Assembly (NCBI GenBank): GCA_014773175.1
Contig: VXCM01000691.1
Coordinates: 62,447-126,446, forward strand
Direction: 5' to 3'
Source of the DNA: Lucifuga dentata
Lineage: Eukaryota; Chordata; Actinopteri; Ophidiiformes; Bythitidae
DNA: 64,000 nucleotides
Of the stretch, positions 41,101 to 54,345 are shown in pieces. Under the pieces are notes generated by a model. The model was not told where the DNA came from, ran no database searches, and worked only from the letters and a program-made list of their open reading frames with translations. A program made the translations under genes and the position numbers. The number at the start of each line of letters is the position of its first letter. Position 1 is the first letter of the stretch.

Positions 41101-44100
41101 TTAACACATAGGTCTTTTTTATCTTAAATTTTTGAATTATGTTTTGTTTTATCTCATTTCCTGCATATTGAATTAACTTCATCATTCATTAGTTTTTATC
41201 CTGAAAAAACTTTATTTCAAAATATTTATTTTTTTAGAAACAGGTTAATTTCAGTGAGCAAAAGGAATCAATTTTCTTTCATAAGGCAGTAATAGATTTG
41301 AGCAAATACCAATAGATGACAAGAACCAAATGAGATGATTAAGTTCAGGCATCATTTTCTTTGGTCACTATGACAAATTCTGCTGCAGTCGGCAGTTTTA
41401 CAGTACAGTCATCTCTCATGTGGAATCTCGTTCACTGAGGATGACGGTATAGTAAAGGCTACACAGTAGATGTGAAGTGGAAATATGACACTAATTTACT
41501 TTCGATGTTATGCCAACAAATGTAATCAGTATTTTTGAACATCAAGTCTTGGTACAAGTTGTATTAAGAATGTAATTTATTAGTGTGTGGGGAGTTTATG
41601 TGTCATAAATCATCCAGAGTTTATTCAGTTGTTGTACAAAGGACTGAAGATTTCAGCTCAGAGGGCAGAGCGGAGTGACTTTTGATAATTTTAGTTTGTT
41701 TCTGTTCTGTTATATCAGAGAGTGGCTTGTTCCCATTTCTTTTTTGCTAAACTAAGTCAACTATTTTGACTAGGCCAGAGGAGGAAAAACCACAAAAGAC
41801 TGATATTATTCACTCACAAGAAGAACACAATGTTCTAATAATAGATTTCTATGAATTTAGTACTAACCCGTCAATTACTTAAATTAAAGCTATCAAGGAC
41901 TGACATAGCAACAACAGTCAGTATTCCTACATTGACAAAAGCAGTAAAGCCTTACTTTAGTTTGTAGCTGATATATTTTAAAAAGAAGTCTAATTTTGTT
42001 GAAACTGAAAATCAGGGCATAAAGTAAAGTCAAATAGATAATGAAATTCTTAACTTTCCTTGATACATGTATATCCCAACCACTGGCCCTAAAGCACCAA
42101 GGTAAATCCCAGTTCATGATGGAGAAAATGAGTTCACTTTCTCTCTCCTCACCGCTCAAGGTTTGTCTCTTTTGCACAGGTCACTGATGTGCCTATTGTT
42201 TGTGCAGGAATTGTGTAATCCTATATTCTTTTGTCCTATCCGCTTATTGTTATGGCTCCTCACCGAGTGCTTAATATATGCTGAAATAACTTCCTTAAGA
42301 CCTAAGTAAGCAAATACCACTTTAAATACGTGTGTGCTCGTACGAGTGCTCGTGTGTGTGTGTGGGCACACATACATGAGGAAAGGGGGCTTGTGTGTGA
42401 GACATGGGTGGTTTGTTTTGTCAGCAAAATGTCAATCTGTCTTTGCAACTTTATCCCATATGATCTCTCTAAATACACAGGGCTTGGTTGTCCATCTGGT
42501 TGGCAGTTGAGTGCTATTCCCATCACACCCCCATTAACACCCACCACCACCACCACCCCATTTCTGGAGGTCTTGCTTTCTACCTCCCACTGAGAGGATA
42601 TGAAAAGACTGACAAAGCTTTCCATTCTGCTCTTTTACTGTTGGATTTTTGGATCAGTGTAATCCTCTATGGCTACAACACATGTACAGTGGTTTGGTTG
42701 CTCCCTAACAAATAACTTGACAGTTAAACAATGGAATGATTTTTTTTTTTTTAAAGAGGGGACATTGACAAAAGGCCTACACTTTCCAGTATGCACACTC
42801 ACACACACAGCCAGCCAGGCAACCACCCAACCTCCCCTAAAAAAGTCCAAAAAGCCAGATCTATCCCCCATCCAAACTGCCCTGGGCTCCCCTAAGCTAT
42901 TCAGCGTGTGCAAATGAAAGATCTGTCTTGGAAGACTGGAAGCCTCTAAGGCAGAGCAGCACTAGCCTTGCACACTGATATACACAGCAGCCCTCTCTAG
43001 ACAAGTTTGGCACCCACACCAGTGACTGTGGGCCAAAACTCATGTTGCGTGCTAACTCTCTCCCTCCCCCATCCCCTCATGCTATCCCGCTCTGCAATTA
43101 TATGCTATGCTCCCACCCAAACATGCAAGAATAGGCCTTCTCAGTCAACAGACAAACCGAGTCATTCTGTCTTCAAACCATGACATCATGACCATTTGAC
43201 TTTAGTGTGAAATTCAAGCTTAGTTTAACTTTGTAAGGAGAAACCGGTGTGTTACACTGACAGAGCAGTGAACTAGGGCGAACAGTCACTGTTACCAATT
43301 GTGAGAAGGCACAGCTAATTTACTCCTAAAATATGAAGAAATGTGACTCGTGGTAATCTCACACCTCGAGCATTTCTAAAAAGAAATGCCTTGACTGTGC
43401 TTGGGCATTTTTGAAATAGAGCTCATCAAATATAATGATATTTTGACTCACAACCTCATTACAGATCATTCAGTATTTTGGGTAAGACTGTTGGTGCTTT
43501 AATAAATATTTAATCTAAACTAGAAGTGTGCAATAAGACGAACTAATTAGCAAGGTTATTACTCTTAAATTCACTTAATTTAACCATAACATAACCTTTA
43601 TAGGGAACTACTATATCACAACATTACAAACCTAAATCCCACATGATACCTTGACTCGTATCAAAATATGATAGCTCAGCTTCAGTTCAGAATGTCTATT
43701 GGTCTCTAGTGTCTGGAAGTTTTGTGGAGGTTAGATGGCTGAGAGGCATCTATCAAACTGCTGACACCTATTGTGTGAAGCACACCTCATTTTCCAAATC
43801 TGCCTCGCAACAGAGTCCTCCCCTCTGTCCTTGCAGCTCTGGGAGGGGTTCTTAATAGCGTGTGAGTACACGCATACGAGCATGTGCATGAATGTGCATG
43901 TATATATGACAGAACCGAACCAATGACAGGCACCTTAGCCCAGCCCAGCCCTCTCAACAAAGACTGGTGGGTTTCAGTGCAGCCCCTCTCACTCTCCCAC
44001 ACGCTCATAAATAACCATACAGAGTCTCTGCCCTGGCCAGGGGGAGAAAAAGGAGAGAAAAGAGCCATTTAGGCTGTTCCTCTCCTCTCATGCCTTCCAA

Positions 44101-47100
44101 CTGACCTTTTCTAAGGGTCAATCAGTCCAATCACCACTCCATACTCTCCTCACTCTCTTCATCCCAACACTAACCTGAATCGTCCCCAGCACTGGTGTTG
44201 CAGAGAGAAACCACTTAGCAGCTCTGGGTCTGTAAAGGAGCATTTAAGACGTGGAAGGCATAAAGCCTCACAAGCTCTCAGTATCAAAGCATGTGAGATG
44301 GCAGTTGGGGTCAGAGGTGAAGGTCACAATATGGGAGGAGGGGAATAAATCCTGTAGCATGGCCGACAATGGCTGTAGTCCACGCTGACAATGATGCCAT
44401 TGTGGGCTATGGGTTGCTTAGTGTGTCCTGGAGCTGTGCCTAATAGAGTTATAGTGCTGATGTGATGACTGTGTAGCCGAGGAGAGAGAAGTGTCCTTTT
44501 ATATAAAGGAGCTAACTGCCGAGAAGCTTGAAAGAGGTCTGGGCTTTCTCGATTTTACTTTGCGTGAAAGCCTGGGATTGTGTATGTGTATTAGTGTGTG
44601 TGTGTGAGGTTACTAGCTTAACTTCACTGAGCTTCAAGCCACGAATCCTTTGCTCATTGACACACGACTTTCTGGGAACACTCCTATTTGACAAGTTACA
44701 CCACAGAACTTGAGCTGATTTAAATGCGCAGGTGGGGTGATCACAATGTGTATTTTCTATTTGTGAGCCTATTGGGTCTCGTCACACCAGGAATAATACA
44801 CTCTGTTTGTAGAATAACTGAAAATATCAGCATTCATTTATTCATCCATTTATGACTTATTTTGACCTCTACGAAAGAATATAAGGATTGAAAACAACAG
44901 AGCAAAAATCTGACAGCATTTCATGAACCTCATCTGCCAGCAATCTTCACGCTCAGGTTTTTATTTGGCACTCCATTTGAGGCCATCTGATACCACAGGA
45001 TCATCATCCTGAGCATAACTGAGACACTCAGCTGGTAAATGTTATGTGGGGGCATGCCACCAGAACCTCAGTTGTCACCTCTGTTAGTAAGATTAGGCTC
45101 TGGCAGAATGGAGTGACAGATGAGTGGTGAGCTTGACCGCCGGGTGCTGAACAAAAGCAGAGGACAGAGACGGAGAGCTAGCCAGGAGAGGCAGACAGAC
45201 ACTGAAGAGTTTAGAAAAATGGTATGTCACTTTTGCTGATGTCTATAGCAACAGTAGCCTCCAATTTGACATTCCCTCCACCAAACACTGGTTTTCTGTT
45301 TTTTTCTCTCTTTTTGGCTTCTCTTTGACCTCCTTAAAAGAACAAGCTATGTTTCCCAGGGCCCAGCTATTTGAAGCTCATACTTTTGGTCATCCAAAGT
45401 TTTCTGTTCCAACTTAAGTCGTTCAGACACTGTCCCAACTTACATTTCCACAATGGCAGGGTCCTGGGGGCCAGACCATAGCCGCCCTAAACTCTGCCCA
45501 CAGTTGAGTTGCCTCTGGCAGGACTAATGCATGCTTTGTGTGCTGGTTCTGGCCACCGATCAGGGAAACCCCACAGTCTCTCCATGGTGAATGTCAAACA
45601 CCCTGCCAAGACCATTATACATCCCTTCAATGGTTGTGAATAGCAGCATATTACAGTACAGCAGATTTGAGAGATGTGCAATTCAGCCAGGGCTACAATG
45701 TAAGACCATGACACAGATACAAACATTGGTAAACTGAACTAATCCCTGACATGGTTTCTCTGTGTTTTGTCTTTCAGTCTTTTCTAACGGACAACAATCG
45801 AAACAACACCAGATAAAATATGTGCTACATTCAGGAAATATGAACGCAGTCCAGGAATGATGTGCCTTGACACCATTAGTGAGCTAAATCCAAACAAGCA
45901 GCACTCTCAGCAGATAGATTATTCCACTGAGTCACATATAGTTTGTTCTAAATTAACTCAGTTAAATGTGTGTAATAATGCTCTTTCCATAATTTAACAA
46001 TGGTGTTTATGTATAAAACACCGCACTGACCTAATAACCTCATAGCACACAAAATCAATCCTGTCTCTTTTTCTGCTTACTCTATTTATTTGAATTTTTT
46101 TGTTGTTGCTGGTGCTTTCTTACATGACCATACTGCATTCAAAGGGTCTCTGACACTTATTGTTCTTTCCCACTCATTCTCAGCTTGTCAGATGAAAATG
46201 TAAATGTCACAGAATTATTTACTATCATCTATGTACATTTATCTCAATCAGGAAGTTGATCGATTTAAAACACATGCAGGGTTTCTCAGCGCTCGCACAG
46301 TAGCGTGGTATATTTCAGTGGTGGATATCACAATGAGTCACACCAGCTAGCAGGCAGCTGGCAAGCTTGCAGCATCAGCCTGTCCTGTTAATCTTATGAT
46401 TAGCCTTCACTCATCTCATCAGTACTGCCTAGATCTTGGGAGCAGAGCCTAAAGTTTTATCCTGCAGGTCAACCCTCCCCCAATCTGGCCATTACATGCA
46501 CAAACTGGGTGCACACACAGGGACAATGCACCCTGAGTCAAATATTTTGATTCTTGTGATACTTATTGTTGAGGCAGCATTATCCCAGATGGACAGCCCA
46601 GAGATGGACACATCATGCCTATGCCTGACTGTCCCCCACTAATGTATCTGGAGCTCTGATGCTGTTGTGTTTCCAGAGAGCAGTTGTAGCGAAATGTGTC
46701 ACAGAAGTCAAAAGTTAAAGGGGCAAACTCTGTTCTCTTCTGACAGCGGGAGGATGGGTAGCAGCCAAGTGGCACGACGTGACAGGCTTCAAGTCTTCTT
46801 AAAGTAAGAATGCATGACAAGCACACAGGCACACTCATACATGGCATATGCACCCACACATGCTCATTGCACACGTGTGAACACATTCACCCAGTAAGTG
46901 CACACACCCACACAATTACATACCTGTCAAATGGTGGATTGATGGCCTAAAAAAAAAAACTTAGCAACTTCCCCCTAACTTCCATAAGTCAGCATCTGTG
47001 TATACCACACAAATAAGACAGGGAGAGAGATTTGTTTTAAAAGATGTTTATATATATTTGTATATAAATATATATTAATAAAGCTCTCTGTCTCAATATA

Positions 47101-48300
47101 ATATATATTTATGTGTTTCTTTGAAATACCCAGACTTTGAAACACCCAGACTTGTGAATAGGTATCTGTGAGTGACGATGGACAGAAAGCATGGCTGCCA
47201 TTTCAAACTCCATCGAGGCAGTTAGTTTAGGAAGTTTCGTGGGCATTGACTAGACACAGGAGAATCGTCTTACTGATGAGAAAAAGGAATGCTGGAGGCA
47301 ATTACCTCCCTGACTCTCAGTCTTTGGGTCAAAAGGAGATTAGCCATAAATGCCTGGACACCAACAGAGACAGACCTCTGACCATGCAGGCCTTGTTTCA
47401 CTCTCCCTTCAGCCACAAACGTTGTGCTGTGGAAGAGGCCCTGGTTGTTTAAACTACAGCCAATCCCATTGTGTGTCATGACCAAATAACAATTCATGTA
47501 TTCATCCAACAAGAACATATAAGGACACAATAACACTCTGGGCATTTTTAGTTAAAATGACAACAGAAATAGCAGAATGACTAAAATAATGGATTCACTG
47601 TGCTATTATAGTCCTATTTGTTTCACTGATGTGTACAGGTGTGACACACCTGCTATTACCAACACTATCCTTAAGGGGATGATGTCAGAGCAGAAATAAT
47701 TCTATGGGGTGAAACCTAAAAGACACTTTCACTGCTAAATATGATGAAAAGCTCAACAAGAATAGAACACAAAATTGCCAACTAGGTACTTGCCTGTCAC
47801 CACTCAGTCACAAAAGAGTATAGCCTATGCTTACTGGATCCCCGACAGCTTAAGATATTTTAAGATAATAAAATCTACAGCATGATTTCTTTTTATTGGA
47901 ATCTTGCAGTCAAAGAGTAATTTAAGATAACCCTACAGAAGTAGAATCATCTTTAATCTCTGGCCTTATTAGATATTGAAATATAAAAGGCATAAATTAC
48001 ATCACGTTTACTAGAATACTGAAAATGTCTATTATGTTTGTTTCTTTTCCATTCATACACTGAAAGGAATTTTTCAGCTTGATACAGTGCAGCTTGAGAG
48101 CTGAATGAAACGATCTTGAAGGTACCATTAATATTAGGCGTTACTGTGTTCGAGTAATACTAAATATCTGCCAATATAAATTCACCAATTAATATATAAT
48201 CTTGCAGCACGAAGTTAATTTGGCAATTTTTTACTGAAACGTATAATTCAAGACGAAGTACGCGTGTTTTACGTAGTAATAAATTCCTCACGGAAAGATA
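38165..48300. other. sgip1-pik3r3 spacer, second part
   Basis: About 10 kb without a recognisable exon, RNA gene or intact transposon. It carries scattered CA/GT microsatellites, a GA-rich patch (about 39977-40040) and an N at 39443 without flanking duplication. The stretch at about 39850-39920 is more GC-rich than the surroundings, but I see no promoter signature I trust. Conserved enhancers could be present but cannot be judged from one sequence. Confidence 0.55.
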
Positions 48301-48492
48301 TCCCCCTGTTGCTGTCGGCAAAATGGACTGTGCCAAGATGATGTCGCACAGCCCTTTAAAGTCGCTTCACTTCCGAGATGAAGTAAAGTCGAGCTGCAGC
48401 GCAAACCACGAAGACACGGATTGACAATCTATTATTCTGTAAATGCTCTAGTTAAGAGTTTATATCGGGACAGCTCGAAATTTTGGATTTTT

Positions 48493-48555
48493 ATGGAGTC
48501 CAAATCGAGCATTTTGTCGGATAGGCTTGTATTGTTGTATGGTTGCATTGAATAG
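48493..48555 (+). CDS. Upstream ORF in the pik3r3 leader (20 codons)
   Basis: An ATG at 48493 opens a 20-residue frame (MESKSS...GCIE) that stops at 48553-48555, 114 bp before the main pik3r3 ATG. If the transcript starts upstream, it could dampen main-frame translation. The transcription start is not known. Confidence 0.35.
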   Translation: MESKSSILSDRLVLLYGCIE

Positions 48556-48669
48556 CCTAACTCTACTAGGTTGATTCGCTGCAAAAGAAACGTACTTTTT
48601 TTTTTTTTTTTTTTTTAAACCTGAGAAAATAACACCAACACCAACCTGGATTACTCTTTTGAAACCGTA

Positions 48670-51600
48670 ATGGTTAATCCTCCCGAAGGCTTATTCTACA
48701 TCGAAATGGATCAAGCACCACCAGGTAGGGTTAAAGCTGCCATTGTCTGCTCTACAGGGGTCAGAAGGGTTTTATTCATCTGGTCCTGTCATCTTTTGTT
48801 GACGTCATATAGCGTAGTAGGTTATATAAAGTTGACATTGTGTCAAATGCGATGCAGGTGTCAGTAAAACGTTATAATAACCTGATCTTCAGGTCTGCTC
48901 CCCCTGTGGCATTGCCCAGGCATGCATAGCGCAATTCACTTGGCAATTACGTAATACCTTTAGCTGCACCAGGCGCAGTGGCTTGCTTGCTTGCTCTTTT
49001 CTTTTGTCCCAGCATATATGACAAACTTGGACAGAGACGCATTTAATTTCCTCGTAAACCAAGCGAATATTTACTACATGTTTATGTCAGCCCAGATAAT
49101 GCATTTTATGGGGAATATCACTGAGGATGCGTTAATGAGCGCTGCATGAAACGACGGCTTTGTTCTCCTCTGCAGCCGGCCGTGGTTCATTTGTGTGCTT
49201 GGCTTTGAAAGTAATCTAGAGGCAACCAGACCAGACAGCTCGTCTCATGACTTAGTCTGACAACTCGCCAAGTATTACTTTTCTATATTTACCATTTGAT
49301 CGTTGCTTTGTTACTTGGTCATAATTTAATTTCTGCCAATGAAATTTTTATAAATTCATACACCATAAAAATAATACCTCATTATTCCAATTTCCTATTA
49401 TATTCCTCTTACAGTCCACAAAACCCTGGTGTAGATGTGAGTTTTATTAATTCTTGAATTTGGATTGGATACTACACTACACTGGATGCTGCACATACTA
49501 CCGTGTAATCAAGTTATTACAGTGTTTTTTTGTACTTACATTATATACATTCCTGTGTTATTATGAGCATGAGTTTTGGAAGGCAGTAGAGTTTTTTTTT
49601 TTTGTTTTGTTTTTTTGTTTTTTTTGGCAGTTGACAGAGAAGGAAGGTGTGCAGATTTAATTTTGCTGAGTTTAGGAGCTCCAGCTTTTCCTCCTGTGCT
49701 GCTGCACCTGCCTTTTGTTTATTTTAAGGTCAGAAAAAGAGGAAAGCGGATGGAGGGAGAAACCCACATTTTCTCCTCTCTGAGGGTGCTCTTGTATTCT
49801 CCCTAACTGCCTCATGAAAGGCACTTTTGTCCTGGAGTGAAATATATCGCCCTTCACCTCCTCTTGATGCGGTTTGCCCTCCTTTTTCATTTTTAGGAAA
49901 ATGCTTGGTCTTTTGGGCAGAGTCAGTTTTTTTTTTTTCTTTAAGGTTGATGGAAACTTTATGAGGATCCTTTATAGTGCAGGGCTTGTAAAATGGGAGG
50001 AGTGGTCTAAGGGGCTCAAAATATAATAAATAGGTTATTAAGTAACAGTTATACCCTCCAGGATAGTATATATAGCAGATACAAACTAAAGAAATTGGAC
50101 TTTAAACTAGGTTTTTTTTTTTTTACAGAGAACTGAATGCCTTGAAATGACAGTGAATATTTGGAGTGACAACACATCTGTCATAGATGTGTGATCTTGC
50201 TTAGAAGTAATGACTGTCACAGCTCCTTTTCATTGCTGACCACACTTAAGATTTGGTAAGTGATCTCTTGGAAACATGCCTAGGCATGTTCAGAGATCTT
50301 GACAGGCCCCATCAAGCAAGGGTGTGACTTTGTGTGTGTGTGTGTGTTGGGGAGTGAAATGAAAAGAGCAAATACTGTAATTCCCCAATTCACACATACA
50401 GTAGATGCACACACACACAAACTGAGGTGTCATGTTTACTTAAATTGACTCGAGAAACCGTCTAACAGGTCGATGAATTGCAATTGCACACAGATCTCCG
50501 TCTAAGAAACTGCTCACCTGATCAGTTGTATTTGTTTTTGCCCTCAGCTCTCCCTCCCAGGTCAGCAAAGTCAGTGTCTTCCACCCTGAACAACTGCCGT
50601 CCACAACCTTCGCTACAGGAGGCTGAATGGTACTGGGGTGACATTACTAGGTAAAGCTTTAACCTTAACAGTCCAGTTTTAAACATCACGCCAGTTTCCA
50701 TGAATAGAAATGTTTGCTGAGTATGCATCGTTTCATTGTTTAACATATTGGCGCTCTCAGTTTGATCTGCTAACTGTTAACTGATTTTTCCCCCAAGGGA
50801 TGAGGTGAACGAGAAGCTCCAAGACACACCTGACGGCTCCTTCCTGGTGCGTGATGCATCAACAAAGTCGCAAGGAGACTTTACTCTCACATTAAGGTAA
50901 GCACAATGAAGAGTGCCTGACCATTCCCATGAGCTCTGCCACAAACACTGCCAATTGAGTTTACATCGTATTTAACATGCAATTATGTAATTTTGTACTT
51001 CATGACTTCATCTTCTCAGGAAAGATGGCCACAATAAGCTGATCAAGATTTACCACCGTGACGGAAAGTACGGCTTCTCAGACCCCCTCACCTTTAGCTC
51101 GGTAGTAGAGCTCATTTGGCACTATCAGCATCATCCCTTGGTGGAATACAATGCCACTCTGGACCTGATGCTTACACATCCTGTGTCCCGCTTCCAGCAG
51201 GTTTGTGCGCCCCAGTGCCAAAGGTTTTTTTTTTTTTTTTTTTNTTTTTTTTTTTTTTTTTTATCTCTTGGATGAGAATGTCAAATTTCTGAAACTACAA
51301 AAATGTTTGAGTGAAATATGGTAATAGAGATAAGGACAATAAGGACAAGAAAAGCTGAGACAAATATTTGATTCCATTTTGGTATTAGGTGAACGAGGAC
51401 AGTGTTGATTTCACTGGAAGAAAGCTCAAGGAGGTCCACAGCCAGTATCAAGAGAAATCTAAGGAGTTTGACCATCTTTACGAAGCCTTCACTAAGACCT
51501 CACAGGTAAAAACAACTTTACTGAATGTTTGCCAAGACTGAAAAATCAACTCTCTTCAAAAGAGAAAAACCTGCTTTCATGAACCATCTAATTTGACCTT

Positions 51601-52991
51601 TTGATTGTGGTACAGGAGATCCAGATGAAGAGAACAGCTATTGAGGCCTTCAATGAGACAATGTTGATCTTTGAGGAGCAGTGTCGTGAACAGGAGCGTT
51701 ACGGAGAGGAGTTTGAGAGAAACAATCTGTCTGATGGAGCAGAGAAAGATCTGGAGAGGTAATTAATTACATCATTGCTCAAAAAAGTGCCCATAAATGG
51801 ATATTCACATGTAGATTTTTCATCTCAAAAGCATTTTCACTGGATGCATGTAGTTGTTCCTCAGATGTAATTGTGACCTCTACCCTCCCTCCTCAGCTTC
51901 CTGATAAATTATGAGAAGTTGAAGTGCCGTCTTGGGGAGATCTACGACAGCAAAGTCCATCTGGAGGAAGACCTGAGAACCCAGGTGGAGGACTACAGAG
52001 AGACAGACAGGAAAATCAACAGCTTGCGGCCTGACCTCATCCAGCTGCGCAACATCAGAGACCAGTATCTCAAGTGAGTAGTGACAGAATAGCATTATTA
52101 GACAACGTTTTCAAAGATTTTTAGCACACATGTTAAATCATTGCAAACCTCAATAAAGGAAGAGACATAAATGTTCTGCTCTGTATAATAATTTTACATT
52201 TTAACCTTCTGTTGCATGTCTTTCCTATCCCTCCCTCTTTCTTTTTTTATTGGGTTGCAGCTGGTTGAATCACAAAGGCGTGCGGCAGAAACGGATAAAT
52301 GACTGGCTGGGGATACAAAGCGACAGCCTTGATGAGTAAGTGATTCTTTCAAGAAACCAGATTTAAGATGCAACATCAAGTAGCGGAAAAAAAAATTAAC
52401 GTGGACCTTGTCGTCTTTTCAGCACCTACGTGTTGAAGGGAGATGAGAAGAATTTGCCGCATCACGAAGAGGCAAGCTGGTTTGTGGGCGAACTGAGCCG
52501 GACACAGGCTGAGGAGATGCTTCAAGGTAAAGCTCCTGGAACATTCCTGATCCGTGAGAGCAGCAAACAGGGATGCTACGCCTGCTCTGTTGTGTGAGTA
52601 CTAAACTTTGGAAAAAACCATGTCTGACAAATGGATTCCATATTATGAGATGAATATTAGATGTTGGTGTAAGTAAATGAGCCTCATTAGTCATTTTTTT
52701 TTTAAAATGAATTTCAGTGTGAATGAAGAAGTGAAGCATTGCATGGTCTACAGCACACCGCACGGATACGGCTTTGCGGAGCCCTATGATATTCACTGCT
52801 CACTAAAAGACCTCGTCCTGCACTATCGCCTGAACTCCTTAGCGCAACACAACGACGCACTGGATGTTCGGTTGTCGCATCCAGTACATGCCAAAGCTCC
52901 AGCTACACCTTCTCAAAACGCAGAGGAAAGCAAACTTTTACAGACTCCAAAACACACAGCAGGACTCCCACCTGCTGCACCAGAAATGTAA
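48670..52991 (+). CDS. pik3r3: Pik3r3, PI3-kinase regulatory subunit p55-gamma
   Basis: A regulatory subunit of class IA PI3-kinase that binds the p110 catalytic subunit and phosphotyrosine (YxxM) receptors. Exons: 48670-48724, 50548-50650, 50798-50896, 51020-51200, 51389-51505, 51616-51758, 51897-52073, 52261-52335, 52423-52593, 52718-52991 (1395 nt, 464 aa; human 461). The short N-terminus with GLFYIEMD and no SH3/BCR domain marks p55-gamma. nSH2 spans about 44-140 (WYWGDIT; FLVRDAS holds the phosphotyrosine Arg). The p110-binding coiled coil spans about 150-330 ([38 protein letters not shown]). cSH2 spans about 337-432 (WFVGELS, FLIRESS). A tail of about 30 residues after HPVHA replaces the short human end. 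All junctions are GT-AG and in phase. An N at 51244 lies in an intronic poly(T). Confidence 0.96.
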
Positions 52992-54345
52992 CCTAACGGA
53001 GAGACAAAAGGACATGTTTACTGTACCCTGCGAGAACGACTGCATTAAGGTGCATTGTGTAAAATTTTGCACTACAGTGATTCCATCGGTTTTTGTGAAT
53101 GGGATTTCACAAATTGAAGTGGGACCGGAACTTGAATGTCAGCGTGATTATTATTATTTTTTTTTAATGAGACTGTTTCAGCTTTGAAAAGATTTTTTTT
53201 TTTGTACTTCATTTATTGCCGTTTCCTTAGTGGACAACTTCTTGGTAGGGATGTTGACAACCAGAAAAATGCTCACTGACATCAGGTGCTACATCTTCTT
53301 TCCACTTCCACCTTTACAACTGGAGTTGATGTTGCTAAAGATGTTCCAATGTCCTGGTCTGTCTATTCAGTTATGAAAATGTATTCAATATATGAGAAAT
53401 ACATATATTGGGTTACTACTTAGTGCGTTAATTGGAAAAAATTGTGCTGTAAACAGGCTAATTCTGTCATACGGTTTTGACTAAAAGCAACGTAAGAATA
53501 TATGAAAAATCGTGGTGTATTTTGACAATTTGCCCCTTTTATTAACACACATTCATATATAGTGGATAATTATGTAGCATTAACATCATGTAGAATACTA
53601 TTGTATAAACATAATGCTATATTCATTGACCAAAGCACTTAATAGTGAGCAAAACTACGTCCCTGTTTAGTCCAGTAATTCCATTTGGGCAAGGGGAGGG
53701 CAATTTATGTACACCTGCTGATCAAAACATAATCTGAAGTACTGTATGTTATATTCTGTTACTCAAAGAAGTATAAGCTTTTTGTATTCTATATATATAT
53801 TTTTTCTATAAACATGCCACAAGATGAAAGCTTGAAGAAAGTGCAATCCAACAGTATTTCTATTGTTGCAATGTGTGATGATGATGATGGTGGTGAAGGT
53901 GATGCTGTTATGAGAGGTTGACATTTGCCACAAAAATGCACTCTCTTTGGTGGTGTCGGTATGATGTGGCCTCCTGTGTTTGTGTGAACTGCCAGAGGTC
54001 CGGAAGTATCCTGCCTCCATTACTTGAACTGTGGCATTGCTCAAGCTATGAATGTTTTTCATGACATGCAGCCTACATAGCTTAAGGGGAAAGGAATCCA
54101 TGTTGAACTTGGCACATTTTTCAAGTTTGAGGACAATAGATACTCTGTACAGAGAAACTGTAAAATGTATTTCTGAGGTTTGCTCATGTAAGGAAGGGGA
54201 TTTAACCTCATATATATAAAAAAAAAAAAATAAAATAAAAACCTCTGCCAGAGGAACGAGGAAACTCCTCGGGTGAAGCTAAGCAATGTGAGATCCTGAC
54301 CTTTTTCTTGCTGAAAGACAATAAACTGATGAGGGTTTTGTCAGC
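52992..54345 (+). other. pik3r3: pik3r3 3'UTR
   Basis: Non-coding, AT-rich sequence from the stop to just after AATAAA at 54320-54325. No other gene is seen. Confidence 0.65.
54320..54325 (+). terminator. pik3r3: pik3r3 polyadenylation signal
   Basis: Canonical AATAAA about 1.33 kb after the stop, followed by a GT-rich stretch. Confidence 0.6.
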
